A stretch of DNA of 64,000 bases from Holothuria scabra (Eukaryota; Echinodermata; Holothuroidea; Aspidochirotida; Holothuriidae): positions 16,493,450-16,557,449 of the forward strand of contig CM074187.1 in assembly GCA_037179385.1 (NCBI GenBank), written 5' to 3'. Both the position numbers and the translations under genes were made by a program. Below the pieces are notes generated by a model. It had not been told where the DNA came from, did no database searches, and worked only from the letters and a program-made list of their open reading frames with translations. Below are positions 23,659 to 36,006 of this stretch, piece after piece (positions within the stretch are counted from its first letter, which is position 1; every line of letters begins with the position of its first letter).

Positions 23659-25996
23659 ATAGGCGACAGTGTTGTAGCAGGCATATCCGAGACCAAGACC
23701 GAGACCAGAGGGTGTCGAGACCAAGACCAGGGGTAAAATGCGAGACCGACAAGGTCCGAGACCGAAAACCGAATGTACATGTTGCATAGGAAAATAAACT
23801 GTCCAAAATTTTGAATACCTTTTTACCTACTGTAACCTTAGTTACTTTATGCTCTGAAATGATATGTAGCACCCAAAAGGGCATCATCATTGATTTTTTA
23901 CATGTTTTATCTTCTGTATGACTTTATGCGACGGGAGGCCGGGGGCTATGGCCCCCAATTGACCAAGACCTTGCTTGCTGAATCGGGCAGACTTCAGTGC
24001 CTCAGTGGGGCAGAAATTATGCCCTAGTTGGAGATCTAGAAAAGCGCAAAAGGTCACGGCCCTTGAGAAAAAAGTCGCTTACGGTTATGGCCATATGCCA
24101 AAACAGGGAGCTTCCAGTTGCTTGACCAAACAAAGGAGGAATAACTGTTAAACACTAATTCAAGTTTTTTTTTCTAATGTGGCTATCATTACCATACAGC
24201 ACTATTTCTCACAAGGGGAGGTGCCTTTCGCCCGACCCCAGATGCCCAACCAGATCATAACCTCTACTCCACTGAGGGACCAAAGTTCGCACGATTCAGG
24301 AAGGTAATAGCCATTTGTGGGACGGCAGCCCCCCACCCGGCTGCCGTCCAGCACGCCCCAGGTGGCCCTGTTCATCAAACCAGAGCCCGTGGGTGCTACA
24401 GGTCTTAACTCACAGAATAAAGAGCCCGTCCTCTCACCCTAGCCTACAAGTTATCGCAGTAGTCTACAATAATTACCTGTTGGTTCAGTTCTTTGATTGG
24501 CAGCGACTGGAAGAGGGTGAATTTTAGACAATTGTGGGAGGCATGAATAAGAAGTTTAAGGAGAGTTGGTGAAAGATTTGGGCCTTTAAGCCCTTATAGA
24601 TAGAGTCTATAGACTCATTACATGAATACTTTTTCCTCAATGATTAGCCTATTTTTCAAAGCAATTGACGTTTTTGAAAAGAAAACTCAGTCTATGAGTT
24701 TATAAAGGTAAGGTCACAAGGTGAGGTTCAGTGAAATAAGCAATTTTTCTGTGAAGGGGGCATGCAGTTTGTTGAGTGATTTCCAGTAGAGGGAAGGGTC
24801 TAAGGGAGGGGGTTTCCCTTTCCCTTTTGAAAGTTCTTGACCTTTTCAAGGAGCTTAAATGCAAAATGGTGCAAGATTTTTAATTTTACAGGAATGGTCC
24901 TGAAAGTTAAATTGTGGTGGTTAATGGGGTAAAACTAAACGTTTTGTGTCTTTATATGCAATCAGATGCCATGTACGTTACTGGTGCCTATTCGAAGTAA
25001 AATTTGTTTTTAAATTTGCGTACTTTTAGTAGCCAAAATAAAAGAGCTTTAGTGATGGGCTTAAGGGCACGGGAGCATGTCAGTTCATTTATCCACGAAA
25101 AAAGCAATTCTACCATAAATACAATACTATCTAAGTTGAGCTCCACCATCAGTTCGTGTGGAGAGGAAAGAAAATTTTGAAAAATTTGTACTTCTCCAAT
25201 GGTCGAAAATTGTGTTATCATGCTCTAAAAGTGTATCTAAATAGTCTTTACTTTTAGCTTTCTTGACAATAATAAAACCAGCACCTTACTAAGAGATCAG
25301 AAATTTATCACAAAATGTACCTCACATTAGATGAAATGGCATTTAATCTTCAGGGGGAAACTACCAGCTACAACGGAATTGAAAATGTGCTTATGTTTCC
25401 ATTTGCCACTCTTGGCTAAATTCAAGATTAACTGAATTTAGGCAATTGTGTATGTAACTGTCCGAACTTCCGACTATGAATGGTTTTACTCCTAACACCT
25501 GTTGCATGATAAATGTAAAACTATTGCCCACCGCACCTTAACGTCCTTCACCACTTGCCCCTTTCTCGTACGTCTTTACCGGCTGCGGAACGGGCCTTAG
25601 GGGTCGCCCCTTCCCCCTTTGAACTTTTTTGTTAAAGTCGGTGTCCTTAAATGCAATCTGGTGCCACATATGGTACCTTCTGTGAGGAAGGGGGTAGGGT
25701 GGCATGGCCCAATGCCCCTTCCTAGGTACTTCAAGGGTGGGGTAAGATAATATATATTAATTTCCATCAATTAACAATGGACAAAAAGCATGCATCTTAC
25801 AATGTACGTAACACTTCAATTTATTATTTTTAGACTTTATTTATCTTATTTAAATAAAAAATAAAAGAACAATTTTTGGCCGGTCCCGAAGCGAGACCAG
25901 GGCAATTTTCGAGACCGCAAGAGTCCGAGACCGAGACCAGTGAAAACCGGTCTCGAGGCCGAGCCCGGTCTCGAGCACTACAACATTGATAGGCGA
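23659..25996. mobile_element. hAT-type DNA transposon, non-autonomous, complete (2322 bp plus 8-bp TSD)
   Basis: ATAGGCGA stands at 23659-23666 and again at 25989-25996. Between them the element begins CAGTGTTGTAG and ends CTACAACATTG (inverted, one mismatch). An 8-bp target duplication with CAGTG-type ends is diagnostic of the hAT superfamily. Both subterminal zones are packed with GAGACC/GGTCTC hexamers (left 23690-23765, right 25885-25975), likely transposase-binding repeats. The interior has no frame resembling a transposase, so it needed a helper. A smaller MITE (24419-24589) is nested inside. Confidence 0.9.
24419..24589. mobile_element. Shortened copy of the CTCTCACCCC MITE (family R2), nested in the hAT element
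   Basis: Begins 'aagagcccgtcctctcaccc' and ends 'gtgaaagatttgggccttta', and contains 'agacaattgtgggaggcatg' and 'aataagaagttta' as in the full copy at 33197. About 130 bp of the interior is missing. Confidence 0.7.
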
Positions 25997-26970
25997 TAGT
26001 CAGGGACAAATTTCTCACCACACACGACCTCCTCAGTCCACCTGGATGCAGTTTACGTCATACCCAGGAACGTTCAATTCATTTGTGTTGTTTTCCCCGA
26101 AAAGGTACACAACTTTTCATTCAATGGTAGTGGTACATTTTTTTTTGCTCTTAAAAGAAAGATCATTTAATAAAATCCTCCAAAATATTGATTCCGCTCT
26201 ACCAAAGAGGCACAATTCCTTTCGTTACGGTACATTTCAAAATTTCTCCGATATAAGCTCTTAATTACAAATTTTGTTCAATGAAAAAGATGTCCGCTGG
26301 AAAACTGAAGTTCCAGTTTCGTCTGTGGGCATTATACGGCCTACACTTAAAATGCGTACTAACCCCAAACGGATTTCAGTCGCCCATACATCTTATTGGA
26401 TATTAATCATATGAAGGACAGCTTAATCAACAGACACCGCAATTGTTTTCATGGCCTTTACAAAAAGCCAATTTTTTCCAAAAAAGTTCAAAGTTTCTCC
26501 AAAACAATTAGCTGAGAATCAACTTTTAAATATTCGTTAAAAAGAGAGCCGCCAAATTTTGGCGTGCAACGCTTCAATAAATTAATGACAGTTACGTCAG
26601 TCCCTTCGGTTACTCGTAACCTTTGTTGGGACTATGAATGCTTCCCCCGCCGGAAGCTTGCCCCCCACCTTGGGAAAATCCTGACACAACCCCTGGGATG
26701 TGGGAATGCATTCAACCTGAGGGCCAGACAAAGGCGACTGGTTTACCGAAAAGATGTCCAGAGGCAACCTTTTGTGCATTCTGTAGCTGATACTAAACTA
26801 GTCGGAGCAATTACCCTAACGTTACAAAATGTGACCATTTTATTTTGATAGGCATATGCGACGGTTTCCATCCATCATACTCCCTGTGCACATATAACCC
26901 TATTGTATTTTACTAACGGTACGCCGGGGCCCTAGAAGCTGAGAAACTGAAAACACCCTTGCGCCACCAT
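25997..26970. other. Intergenic, nothing assigned
   Basis: A 94-codon frame at 26564-26848 was examined; it has no recognisable motif or splice context. It is left unassigned. Confidence 0.5.
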
Positions 26971-26989
26971 TTAATTCAGTACGTTCCCT

Positions 26990-27376
26990 TCTCTTTATTT
27001 ACGACGGACCTCGAAGTGGCTGTGATGTATTGAATAAGCAGTTGGTTCCGGTTTTTACTGTAAAAATACTCTAGACTCCGCCCACAAACCACGCCCAGGC
27101 ACGTTTGCGGAAGTCGATTGTTTTCCATCGCGCGGAATTTGCAGCTCAGGTTCATGTTGTTAGTCAGCTGTAGCACGTTACATTCACGCACATGCTGCAT
27201 AGTGTGTATCTTTGTACAATATAGATACGTTTCGCATAATGCATACATCGATATAGGCTAGGCTTTGGACCGTTACACTTACTAAGTTCCAGTGTGAATG
27301 TTTCTGTCGTTCTTGTGTTTTATATTCGATACATTTCAACTGCTGCTGTCAACGAATAAAATAGGTCCAAGAAAAA
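26990..27376 (+). promoter_or_regulatory. Likely promoter and 5' UTR of the SDR/epimerase-like gene
   Basis: This is the sequence directly upstream of the ATG. It is locally richer in CpG and GC than the surroundings and contains two closely spaced GC/CACCC-type boxes (CCGCCCAC and CCACGCCC at ~27077-27093), a GCGGAAG ETS-like core at 27108, and CATCGCGCGG. No clear TATA box. The transcription start cannot be placed by eye. The assignment rests mainly on position. Confidence 0.4.
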
Positions 27377-27419
27377 ATGTCATCTGACTGGATCGGAAGT
27401 CGGGTACTTATTTTGGGAG
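27377..27419 (+). CDS. Extended-SDR / NAD-dependent epimerase-like protein, exon 1 (start)
   Basis: ATG in the context AAAAAATGT, then SSDWIGSRVLILGG with the last Gly codon split after its first base at the donor GTATGT (27420). Joined to exon 2 it gives VLILGG-TGFIGRHMV. That is beta1 - glycine-rich loop - alphaA of a Rossmann fold with the GxxGxxG (GGTGFIG) signature of extended short-chain dehydrogenases that bind NAD(P). The start is right at the N terminus of the fold, so this Met is convincing. The exact substrate is unknown; proteins of this type include nucleotide-sugar epimerases and dehydratases. The gene continues beyond the window. Confidence 0.85.
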
Positions 27420-29427
27420 GTATGTTATTGTTGGCAAATAAGAAGTAACAATCTCGTTAACACTAACGTTAAATTAACTTAGCCTAGGCCTAGCCTAGGT
27501 CTGGGCCCACATTCCTAACGTTAGGAGTAACAATGTTTAATACCATTCATGTGCACGTTGGGGGTGGCTCAGTCATTCTGGGTCATTTACTCATTTATTC
27601 TTACTAATTGTAACAATCAAAAAAGTCAGTAACAGAGAATAATTAAGCATTCAAATTTTGTGAAGCCTAGCAGTTATGAAGACTTTTGAGGTCTTTCAGT
27701 TTCACATATTGTTTGTGAACATGCAAGGGTTATGCACACAAAAAATTGCTACAGATTTTTCATTTGTGTAGCGACTTGACCTGTTGGTGTAGCAAAGTGC
27801 GCTGTGATACTGGATAAATTATTCCCTGAGTAAAATAGGTGTATTGATCAAAACCCTGACAAGAAGTCAAGATAGGGCATTCACTCACTCATCCTTGAAC
27901 AGGACTAGCCTAGGCCTAGCCTATAACTGGACAGTACAGTCCTTGGCTACATAGCAGGATCCTGACTCATTGGCTTTGTAGTGTTTCAACATTTTTAAGT
28001 TCCTTCCTGGGACAAATTTAAGATCTCATATATGATGGAATAATCCAATGTATACGAACCGGCAAGATCTGGGACAAGATCCCAAATTTAAGGATTTCAT
28101 TAAATTTTGTTCCATTTTCATCTAGCCCTTGAACAGAACTTCATGTTCGTTACGTATGGCCAAGGCGGGCGATGTGCACTGTTTAACAAAAAATTTCCTT
28201 ACTGGCTAATGATAGCTCTAATCCTAACCTAATCCCCAACCCGAACAAAGAATACAACCCATACAATACATTGGCAACAGCCAATCAAGAAATACCTTGT
28301 TAAACAGTGCTCATCAACCTGCCTATAGGCTCATTCCTCTCACAACACAACCCTTGCTTAGATACCATTACTTAACGAACCCACTTGCCAGGATGCTAGT
28401 TGACCATCATCTCTTGCATCCCCAAATAATAAGATACTGTATTCTCACAAAACTTCACACATGTGATTTCTGGCACCTCATGTACCTTTTGGCAAAAGAT
28501 GTTCACAAAGTTTCTTCAAGGAATGGCTGAATTTTCACTGTCAATTTTGACCATAACAGTAAGTCAATGCTCCATGATTTCACATTCTCGACAGATGTTC
28601 TCATCAGAGGTCAAAGGTTAAAATGCAAAAATTTGTGAAAACTTGGTACTTCTCATATCTTGTTCCAAATTATCCTTAGTTGCACTTATTTTTGGTGAGA
28701 TCTCAACAATAACACATTTTGCAATCATTGTATAGTTTAAATTGAAAAAGTATCAAACTAGGTCGGTTATTTCATATGTAATGGGTTATGGCTACTGGGT
28801 ACATTTATTCACATTATCCAGGCCAGGGCTATGTTGTGAGAGGAATGAGTGTAGGCCATGCAAGGATCACACAGCCCTGTTCAAGTGCTAATTTTCATCA
28901 TGTTAACAGATTTTAAAACTCATTTTTTATTTTTTGGAGGTGATAACTTCCATCAATTGTGCACATTTTTTTCTCCAAAGTCAGAAAATTTACAAAGGCA
29001 TGATATTTTGTATCACTAAATTTTGTGTTGCTACTCTGCATATGATTTTGTACACTTACACTAGGTCATTGACCCCATGGGAAAGCTAATGCAGGCAGAG
29101 TGAACATGCTTCTGAATTTCCTCCAAGTCCTGTAATTGACTTTGTTCTGTGTTACTATTGAAATATGTTATTTTTACATTGTAGTATGGTCTTCGATCTA
29201 CACTTATTTCTGGCTTACTGTATATTTTGGAATTGCTTTGACTCCTTCTATGTCTTGACCAATCACACACTCCTTTCTAAAGTGTGTTTTATTCTGTTAA
29301 ATTGGGAGATGGTGTTATTTGCCCCTAGTTTTGTTGGAGATGAGCTGAAGCAAATTGCTGAGATTTTGTTGAGGTTTTAAAGATAAACATGTAGCTGAAT
29401 GATTGCCTAACTTGCATAAATTTGGGG

Positions 29428-29443
29428 AGGGGGGGGGGGGGGA
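29428..29443. repeat. Poly-G tract
   Basis: About 16 G interrupted by one A. Similar tracts occur at 32157, 36009, 40899, 48386, 51260 and 61369, several of them inside the R3 MITE family. Confidence 0.9.
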
Positions 29444-29747
29444 TTTTGAGAACAGCTGCTGGAATCTTGCAGTACCACATCATCTGAATGCAAACACTGA
29501 TTCCCAGGTGACCTAAATCCTAAACAATTGCAGTACTGTAATGGCATATTGCTTTAGATGTACAGTATTTAGCTCACTAGTCACAGACAGTCCTTTGCGA
29601 AGTGTAACATTGCTAAATGAAACAGGATCATCATTTTCAAGTGATAATATTCATGTCCTGTAGAAATGGAAACTGAATCAATAATGTGCAGCATGTTATT
29701 TGTGCATATCATATGCATGCCTACACTATATCTTCCTCTTTAAAAAT

Positions 29748-30345
29748 GGAGCCGATTGCCATGGTGCTTGGCACTCAGCAAGCAATGGAGTAGGGAAAAT
29801 AATCTGGTCAGCCACAACTGGTAAAAAGGCAGTGGTGAGCCTGTCTTTTAACCAATTGGTTCGAAACTGAACTTTTCAACTCAATCTAACTACGTGAGTA
29901 ACTCCATTTTCTAACTTACAGCTACTTACAGTAGTTAGGTGGGATTTACATGCCTTGAATTTTGAGTCGTGCCAGTGGGATGGCACAACCACTCATTTTG
30001 AATCACTGTGAGGAGAGCGATTTTTTGCACACCTAATTGGAGATGGGAGCTCATGTTAAACCTATTTAAGAAGAATAAAACCGCACCTAGCTACTGCACT
30101 CCTTACTATTTTGAGGAGTGTGATTTGTTGCACCCCTGGAAAATCTAGAACTCAAGGCCTGGATTTACAACACACTAACAAACACAAATGTATTATAGGC
30201 TACATTGTCAGCTAGTTAAAAAGTTAGGTACATGATTGAAATATGGTTCTTGTTAATATTTGGTTTGAAATACTTTATGCTGCAATAGGTTCTGTTTAGT
30301 CACCTCCTTTAACAGATGATAGTGGTGGAGCAAGGGATTTTGTTT
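29748..30345 (+). repeat. SINE-1 copy split by an R1 MITE
   Basis: Left part (29748-29950): 'gcaagcaatggagtaggg', 'cagccacaactgg', 'accaattggttcgaaactg', 'aactcaatctaac'. Right part (from 30162): 'aacaaacacaaatgtattat' and 'gtttagtcacctcctttaac'. Removing the MITE and one copy of GATTTACA gives a continuous SINE-1. Confidence 0.7.
29943..30169 (+). mobile_element. hAT-like MITE R1 with 8-bp TSD GATTTACA
   Basis: GATTTACA at 29943-29950 and 30162-30169 flanks a 211-bp element beginning TGCCTTGAATTTTGAG and ending CTAGAACTCAAGGCCTG. The internal 'ggagtgtgatttgttgcacc' and 'taaaaccgcacct'-like landmarks match other R1 copies. Insertion is inside SINE-1, so this copy is younger than that SINE. 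Confidence 0.88.
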
Positions 30346-30898
30346 AGATCGCCTTCAAGTGTGCATTAGGGTGCTTTAGGAGCAAGAGTGGCTTACAAGG
30401 ATGCATTAACCCCTATGCTAAGCATGGTTTGACTGCGAAACCATAATTTACCATCACTACATGTTTTTGTCACGAAACCAAAGCACTCAGCTGCATTCTG
30501 GCGTAGCTAATTATAACTCTATGGCATACAATCGTGTTTTGGACATGAAATAGGCTTGATGGTGAGATGTTTAACATATATGCAGCCTCTTGGGACATAG
30601 CGAGCACAAATATGGCTGCATCCATACAAAAGACATAACATTTCATGGAACCTATACATACATGCTGTGTATATGTATTACAATACAGTGCAGTGTGGCG
30701 GGATGGACCCCCTTCTGTAGCGAAAGGTTTAAAGCACAAATAAGATAAAAACCTAGAAACGGCTGAACGGCAATTTTGGTCCATCAGATGGGTGGTCATC
30801 CCCCGGACCACATGGTACTGTAGCTCTGCCTTCCATAGATGGGGAATATACAGTCATTTCACACAAGCCCAAGCCTTCAGGGGGAGACATAGTTACTG

Positions 30899-31165
30899 TA
30901 GGTAGTTAGTTAGTTATTTAATTAGGTAATTACTTAGTTAGTTAGTTAGTTAGTTAGATGAGATTCATCATGAGAGACCAACATGGACAGGTTATAACTG
31001 TCAGTCAACTAGATAAAAAGTTCAAAGGTAAACTTTATTTTCAAGAATGGTTCAAATGCAAGTTTTGTTTCTCCTTAAGTCCCCTCTTGACAGGCGGGAA
31101 ATTCCGCAGGCATATTCTACAACCCCCAGCCCACAGGGGGCCAGGGGGAGACCGAACACATAATG
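30899..31165 (+). repeat. (TTAG)n run and SINE-1 tail fragment
   Basis: Imperfect 'tagttagttagt' run at 30899-30958, then 'gatgagattcatcatgagag' and the SINE-1 tail 'taagtcccctcttgacaggc' with 'gcaggcatattctacaaccc' and 'cagcccacaggggg'. The TTAG run fits a tail repeat of the SINE middle part (ctaactaac type). Confidence 0.6.
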
Positions 31166-31448
31166 CAAATGATACTTAGACTACTGCAGAGCTGGGCCTG
31201 GGACATAAAAAGTAAGAAATGATGAGACCTGTATTCGAGACAGGTATTTGTTTGAAAATATTGTTGTTGGTAAATGTGCTGTCAATTTTGTGAAAGAGTC
31301 TGTGCCCAGGAACATGTTTAAGAATGCTTGTCCAGACACTCTATGTACAATTGGTGTGACAACTACATTTTTATTGACATTCAAGAAATTCCTCCTCTCT
31401 GGTCAGGCAATGATGACTTTTAATGACAACTGTGATTTCCAAAAGCTG

Positions 31449-31480
31449 ACACACACACACACACATACACACACACACAG
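31449..31480. repeat. (AC)n microsatellite
   Basis: Dinucleotide run with one AT interruption. Confidence 0.95.
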
Positions 31481-31575
31481 ACAGTTGTGTGTCAATATTG
31501 ACGCTGGGAACTTTAAACTCAGTATCTGAGGTCATTGTAACTGGATTTATCTTTGTTGTTCTGCAAAGGTTACTA

Positions 31576-31698
31576 AGGGGATTTTTCCAGAAACACAAAA
31601 AGAGTAGGCCTCAAAATGAGGAGGATTTTACCTGCCTTTTTCTGGAAGGGGGACAGATCCCCCTTACCCCCCCCTTTCCCTTCTGGCAGAAACACTGA
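31576..31698 (+). mobile_element. R3 MITE, internally deleted copy
   Basis: Left end 'gggatttttccagaaacaca' and 'aaaag'; right end 'ttctggaagggggacagatc', 'cccttctggcagaaacactg'. The ~200-bp interior of the full copy at 32130 is missing. Confidence 0.65.
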
Positions 31699-32129
31699 GT
31701 GAGCAGGTGTTTTTGTTCCTGCTGATGGAGGTAAGGTTTGTTTTTCATGGTTGCCTGCTGTCTGAGAAAATGAAATTCCTTACAGGGACAAACAAAATGC
31801 TTGTCCAACAAACAAAATTTTGTTATTTCCTCAGTTAGAGCAAAAACCAGCAGAGTGGATTGATTCTTCCAACTTTAATCATACTTCAGACTTCAGTAAA
31901 TTCTTCAAGTTTTTGTCGCTCCAACTTCACTTGATTTTTATTCAAGACATATTACATAAGCTGTACACATACTGAACTCTGGCAACAAGGTGCTTGCAAA
32001 AGGTAACGTTTTCATAGCAGTTGTGCACAATGGGAAAAATTTTTTGGACAACCAATTTTTCAATGTTACATTGTAATGGAAAATGTAAAATGGCTATGTA
32101 TAATTGACAGCTTTAATGCTATATATGCA

Positions 32130-32449
32130 GGGATTCCTCCAGAAACACAAAAAGGGTGGGGGGGGGGGGGGGGGGGAATTTATCACTGCTAAACCCCAAG
32201 TCCAAATTGATGCTGTCCTAGGCTAAAGTTATGAGTGGGTTCAGGGGGACAAAAGCTTGCTTCAAGAAGGTGCAATTTGAAGGTTTTAAAGGCCATTTGT
32301 ATAAGTTCAAACATTGCTGCAAGAAATCAAGAAATTGACAATTTTCTAATTTTTAAGGAAATAAAAAAGGGGGATTTTACCAACCGTCTTCTGGAAAGGG
32401 GGGGGGACAAATTCCCCCTTTCCCCCCCACTGACGGAAATCCTGACACT
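32130..32449 (+). mobile_element. R3 MITE (~320 bp) with poly-G/C-bearing ends
   Basis: Ends CAGGGATTCCTCCAGAAACAC and ...GGAAATCCTG form imperfect inverted repeats; a long G run follows the left end and GGGG/CCCC tracts precede the right end. The interior has 'ccaagtccaaatt', 'gggttcagggggacaaaagc' and 'tgcaatttgaaggttttaaa'. Copies at 48358 (plus) and 42300 (minus) share these. No coding capacity. Confidence 0.75.
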
Positions 32450-33192
32450 ATAGAGAAGGAGTTTTCAATTTTCAAAACTACGATGTAACATGTGAAATAT
32501 GAGAAATGTGCCCTTGCAGAGATTTAAGTTAAGATAGCATTTACTCATTGGGTTAATTCAACCAGAGATGAGACACCCTATAGCTTGGTGCTGGTATACT
32601 AGCAATGAATTGAGCACCATAAAGCATGCAAGGAGGAGAGTGCATATCTACACTATAATCAAGACTTTTTCTTAGCACCCGTACCAATCATACGATAAAA
32701 TGCAAATAATTCACTGTACATTATTGCATGCAGTATACTGTAGTCTCATTGTTTCCAAAACAGCAAAGCAGGAAGTGTTTTGCTCTACTTTCATGCCAAC
32801 TTGGAGGATGTTCATTACCCCTTCTCCTGTGTGGTTGCACTGTTTTCAAGGTACAGTAATTCCCTCCACCAAAGGTATGCTTTCCGTTGGCTGTTCATGT
32901 ACTGGTCAATAGTAATGATTTTGAGTTGGGGGGTGCTGCTCTGAGCTGAAGCATAGATAAGTTTTTTGGAACTCTAAATGTTATTGGTCACTGAAAGAGT
33001 TGAAGCAATACCCTAGCTATCACTGATATCTTTAAATTACAGGAGTTCATAAAATACACAGTGAGAGACAATACTTAAAGCATAGCGTAGAGAACAATAT
33101 AATGCTCTATATGCAGTGATTGTCCAGAATCAAGTTACCTTGACTACGTAGCTGTTGCAATCACAGTTAGCAAAGTATCATAGGGATATAGT

Positions 33193-33500
33193 TTAAAGGG
33201 CCTATCCTCTCACCCCAAACTACACCTCTTGTAGGGGGGTACAGAAACTCCCCATTGGCCCAGCTTTTTGACTGACTGTTAATTCAAACAATGCAGACTA
33301 CCATAGCTTATATATTACAAAACATGAACTGTACTAAGAGTGTTTTGATTATACATATTTACATATTTCTATGCTCACCCTGAAGCAATAAACTGAGATG
33401 GTGACTGGATAAGGACAAATTTCAGACAATTGTGGGCAGGGCTTAAGTAAGAAGGTTAGGAGAATTGGTACTGTTTGGGGTGAGAGAGCTGGGCCTTTAA
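33193..33500. mobile_element. R2 MITE, full copy (300 bp) with ~26-bp inverted ends and TTAA flanks
   Basis: Begins AGGGCCTATCCTCTCACCCC (then AAAC) and ends GTTTGGGGTGAGAGAGCTGG (then GCCT), mutually inverted with few mismatches. TTAA lies on both sides (33193-33196, 33497-33500), which could be a target duplication. Related copies: 24419, 35826 and 52385. Confidence 0.75.
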
Positions 33501-35825
33501 CTTGGTAAACATTTTACTCTATAAACTATTCATATGTACTTTAATGACAACCAAAATTCATAAATATTCAACAATGAAATTGAATGAATAAAGCAAGTCT
33601 GATCATCTGACGATAAAATTTGGACCTGCGGTCATGGGACTTGTTACAACATGTAATTTTGTCCCTAAAAGCACACCAAATGGAAACTGTTACTCCCATT
33701 GACTTTAATGCTGTGACACAGAACAATATGTCACATGCCAAAGTTTTGCTCTAGAAATGAATGTATTTACTGTATCAAAACCAATCAACATTGGAGATTC
33801 AGTGTCAATTTTGGCTTATAAGCCTGAAGAAATTGTGTCATTGTTCACAGGTGTTAGAGTACTGTATGTACTAAACACCTGCTATGAAGGTACAGTACTG
33901 TACAGTAACACTGCAGCAAAGCCCTCCTGTGACATTTTATAAGCAATCTTTCTATCTCAAAATAGTATCTTCATTGGACCTAAAGAAATCTTCTCTCTAG
34001 TAGTTCTGTTTGACATAAAGTAATAACTAGATTAAATTATTCTTTGGTATAGTTTTAATTTACAGTACAAGCTTCACCATTACAATCAACTTTTGCTGAG
34101 ACTACAGCACTGTAGATAATTTTTGATGAGTAATTTCTCGCTTGGAAGAACTCAATTTATGCAATCTTCTTAGAGAGTTTTTAAGCGTCAGAGTTTTGCC
34201 TTATTTTACATACACGAGAGTCAATAGGAGTGAGTTATTTGCCTTTGTCCCGCACAGTTATTGATATGATTAATATCTGTATATGAATGATGGCAGGAAA
34301 TATTTATTTCTCATTACAGTAGATGCGTAAAGGTGTGAAATGATATTTCAAGTCTTCTTCAATGGTCTATACAGGTTTTGCACAAGCTTCTTGTTGGAAA
34401 AGAATGAGCTTTTCTCCTTACCAACACAGTGTGCCTCATGTACGGTATAGTCCTATAATTGATTTTTTCCAGGACTGAAATGAATGCAACCATCGCATAT
34501 GTATCTTTTTTCTGCAGGGGTTACTGTAAATACTAGTTTATACACTACACAGCACTTTAGCTCTCTGTGTAGAAATTTAAAGGCCTGGTTTATAGTGGCA
34601 AAACTGTAAACATAAGTCATGAGATGATTCAAACTTGATAAAGTGCAGGACATATGCTGCTTAGAGTGAAGATGGAACAGTACTGTAGTTATGTCTGCCA
34701 TTCTTGAACTTTGAAAAGTAATTGTATGTAATGAAAAAACAGGGCTAAAGTGTAGCACTCGTTCCCTCTTTTTATCTCCTGCGACAGGTAGAAATTGCAT
34801 TGGACTAGCACTTTCTGTCTTTGAGATTTTCCGATGGACAAGGAGATTTTATTTGTAATTGGCTGGCTCTTAATTGGCATGTGCAAGGAAGAAAGTTGTA
34901 AAAATGCTGTTAAGAAAATAATGGTATTGAGAAAATGGTATGGACCGAGACCATTCATTATTGAAACAGAAAGGCTTTTTGTCTGCCATCAATGGCAGAA
35001 ACATAGACAATCATTTTTCACTCTCATTTGGATCGACAGCCAAAAATATTTTACGACAAAAGTTGGCTGCAGAATCTCTTGTTAATTATGTTCACATCTT
35101 AGAAGGAAACCCTCCATAGCAAACCAAAGACTGGAAATACTTTGGAAAGAAACCATGGTCCCAAGTTGCGTCAGAACTTTGAGGATAAGAGAGGCTGCCC
35201 ACTGAGTGAGGAGAGCCTCCATCTCCACTGGTCTATTTGTTTATCATGGTCCAGTCACAGGTAGGAGGATTGCAAGTGTAATAGGAAAGTAGTCAGGTTT
35301 GTAGGGAGTTTTGGGGATTGGCACCCAACTTGTCAGATGGACAGCCAAAAATTTTCCTTCAATCAAACCTGAAAAAGGGTGTGAGTTGATGTTTGTTACA
35401 GTAAATTTCTAGGGTAAAAGCACACAGTATAGGCTTGCAAAATAAAATGTGTATTGAATATGTTTCCAATTGTCAAGATGCCCCAAAAGAGGAAGACTTC
35501 CATCATGTTTACTTCATGGGCATGTAAAAACCAGGCATGCAAAAGACATGTCTCAAATTGAACCATCTGTTAGTTAGAAAGACCTGTGCTCATTCTAGAC
35601 AGCTGCATTCCAGATAATTGAACAGAAAAAAGGAACAATTGATTTAGGTGGTTACTTACTCTGCACACTACTATTTAACCCTGGTTCTGGTAATACCAAA
35701 ATTCTCAATTAATACAGCAGTTTGATCTTCATCAAATAAAAAAAAAATCCAGAGTAGTCATATAACACAGCATACACTAAGAGTTTAATTCTGATTACAC
35801 ATTGGAGCCTTGTACAGTATGCTTG

Positions 35826-35962
35826 CTCACCAGGGCTTTCCCTGAAGCAATAAATTTGGAATGTGTCCAGACATGGCTGAGTTTTCCACAGCTTTAGGAG
35901 GGGCTAGAATAAGTAGTTTGGAAAAATTTGAATTGGTGTGGGATGATCTGCCTCTCATATAA
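35826..35962 (+). repeat. R2 MITE, right-half fragment
   Basis: 'ccctgaagcaataaa', 'taggaggggctagaataagt' and 'gaattggtgtgggatgat' follow the order of the full R2 copy. Confidence 0.6.
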
Positions 35963-36006
35963 CCAATAGCAAAGGTAATGTAGGTCAGTACTGTAGTCAG
36001 GATTGA

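Noticed and set aside
26564..26848. 94-codon frame upstream of the epimerase-like gene
   Set aside because: No known motif and no splice-site-bounded coding bias. Could be an old repeat; not supported.
29428..29443. G runs as assembly gaps or errors
   Set aside because: Many G runs are embedded in the same R3 repeat context, so they look genuine, although exact run lengths may be unreliable.
30470..30811. 113-codon minus-strand frame
   Set aside because: No recognisable motif. Lies between a split SINE and a TTAG run in an intron.
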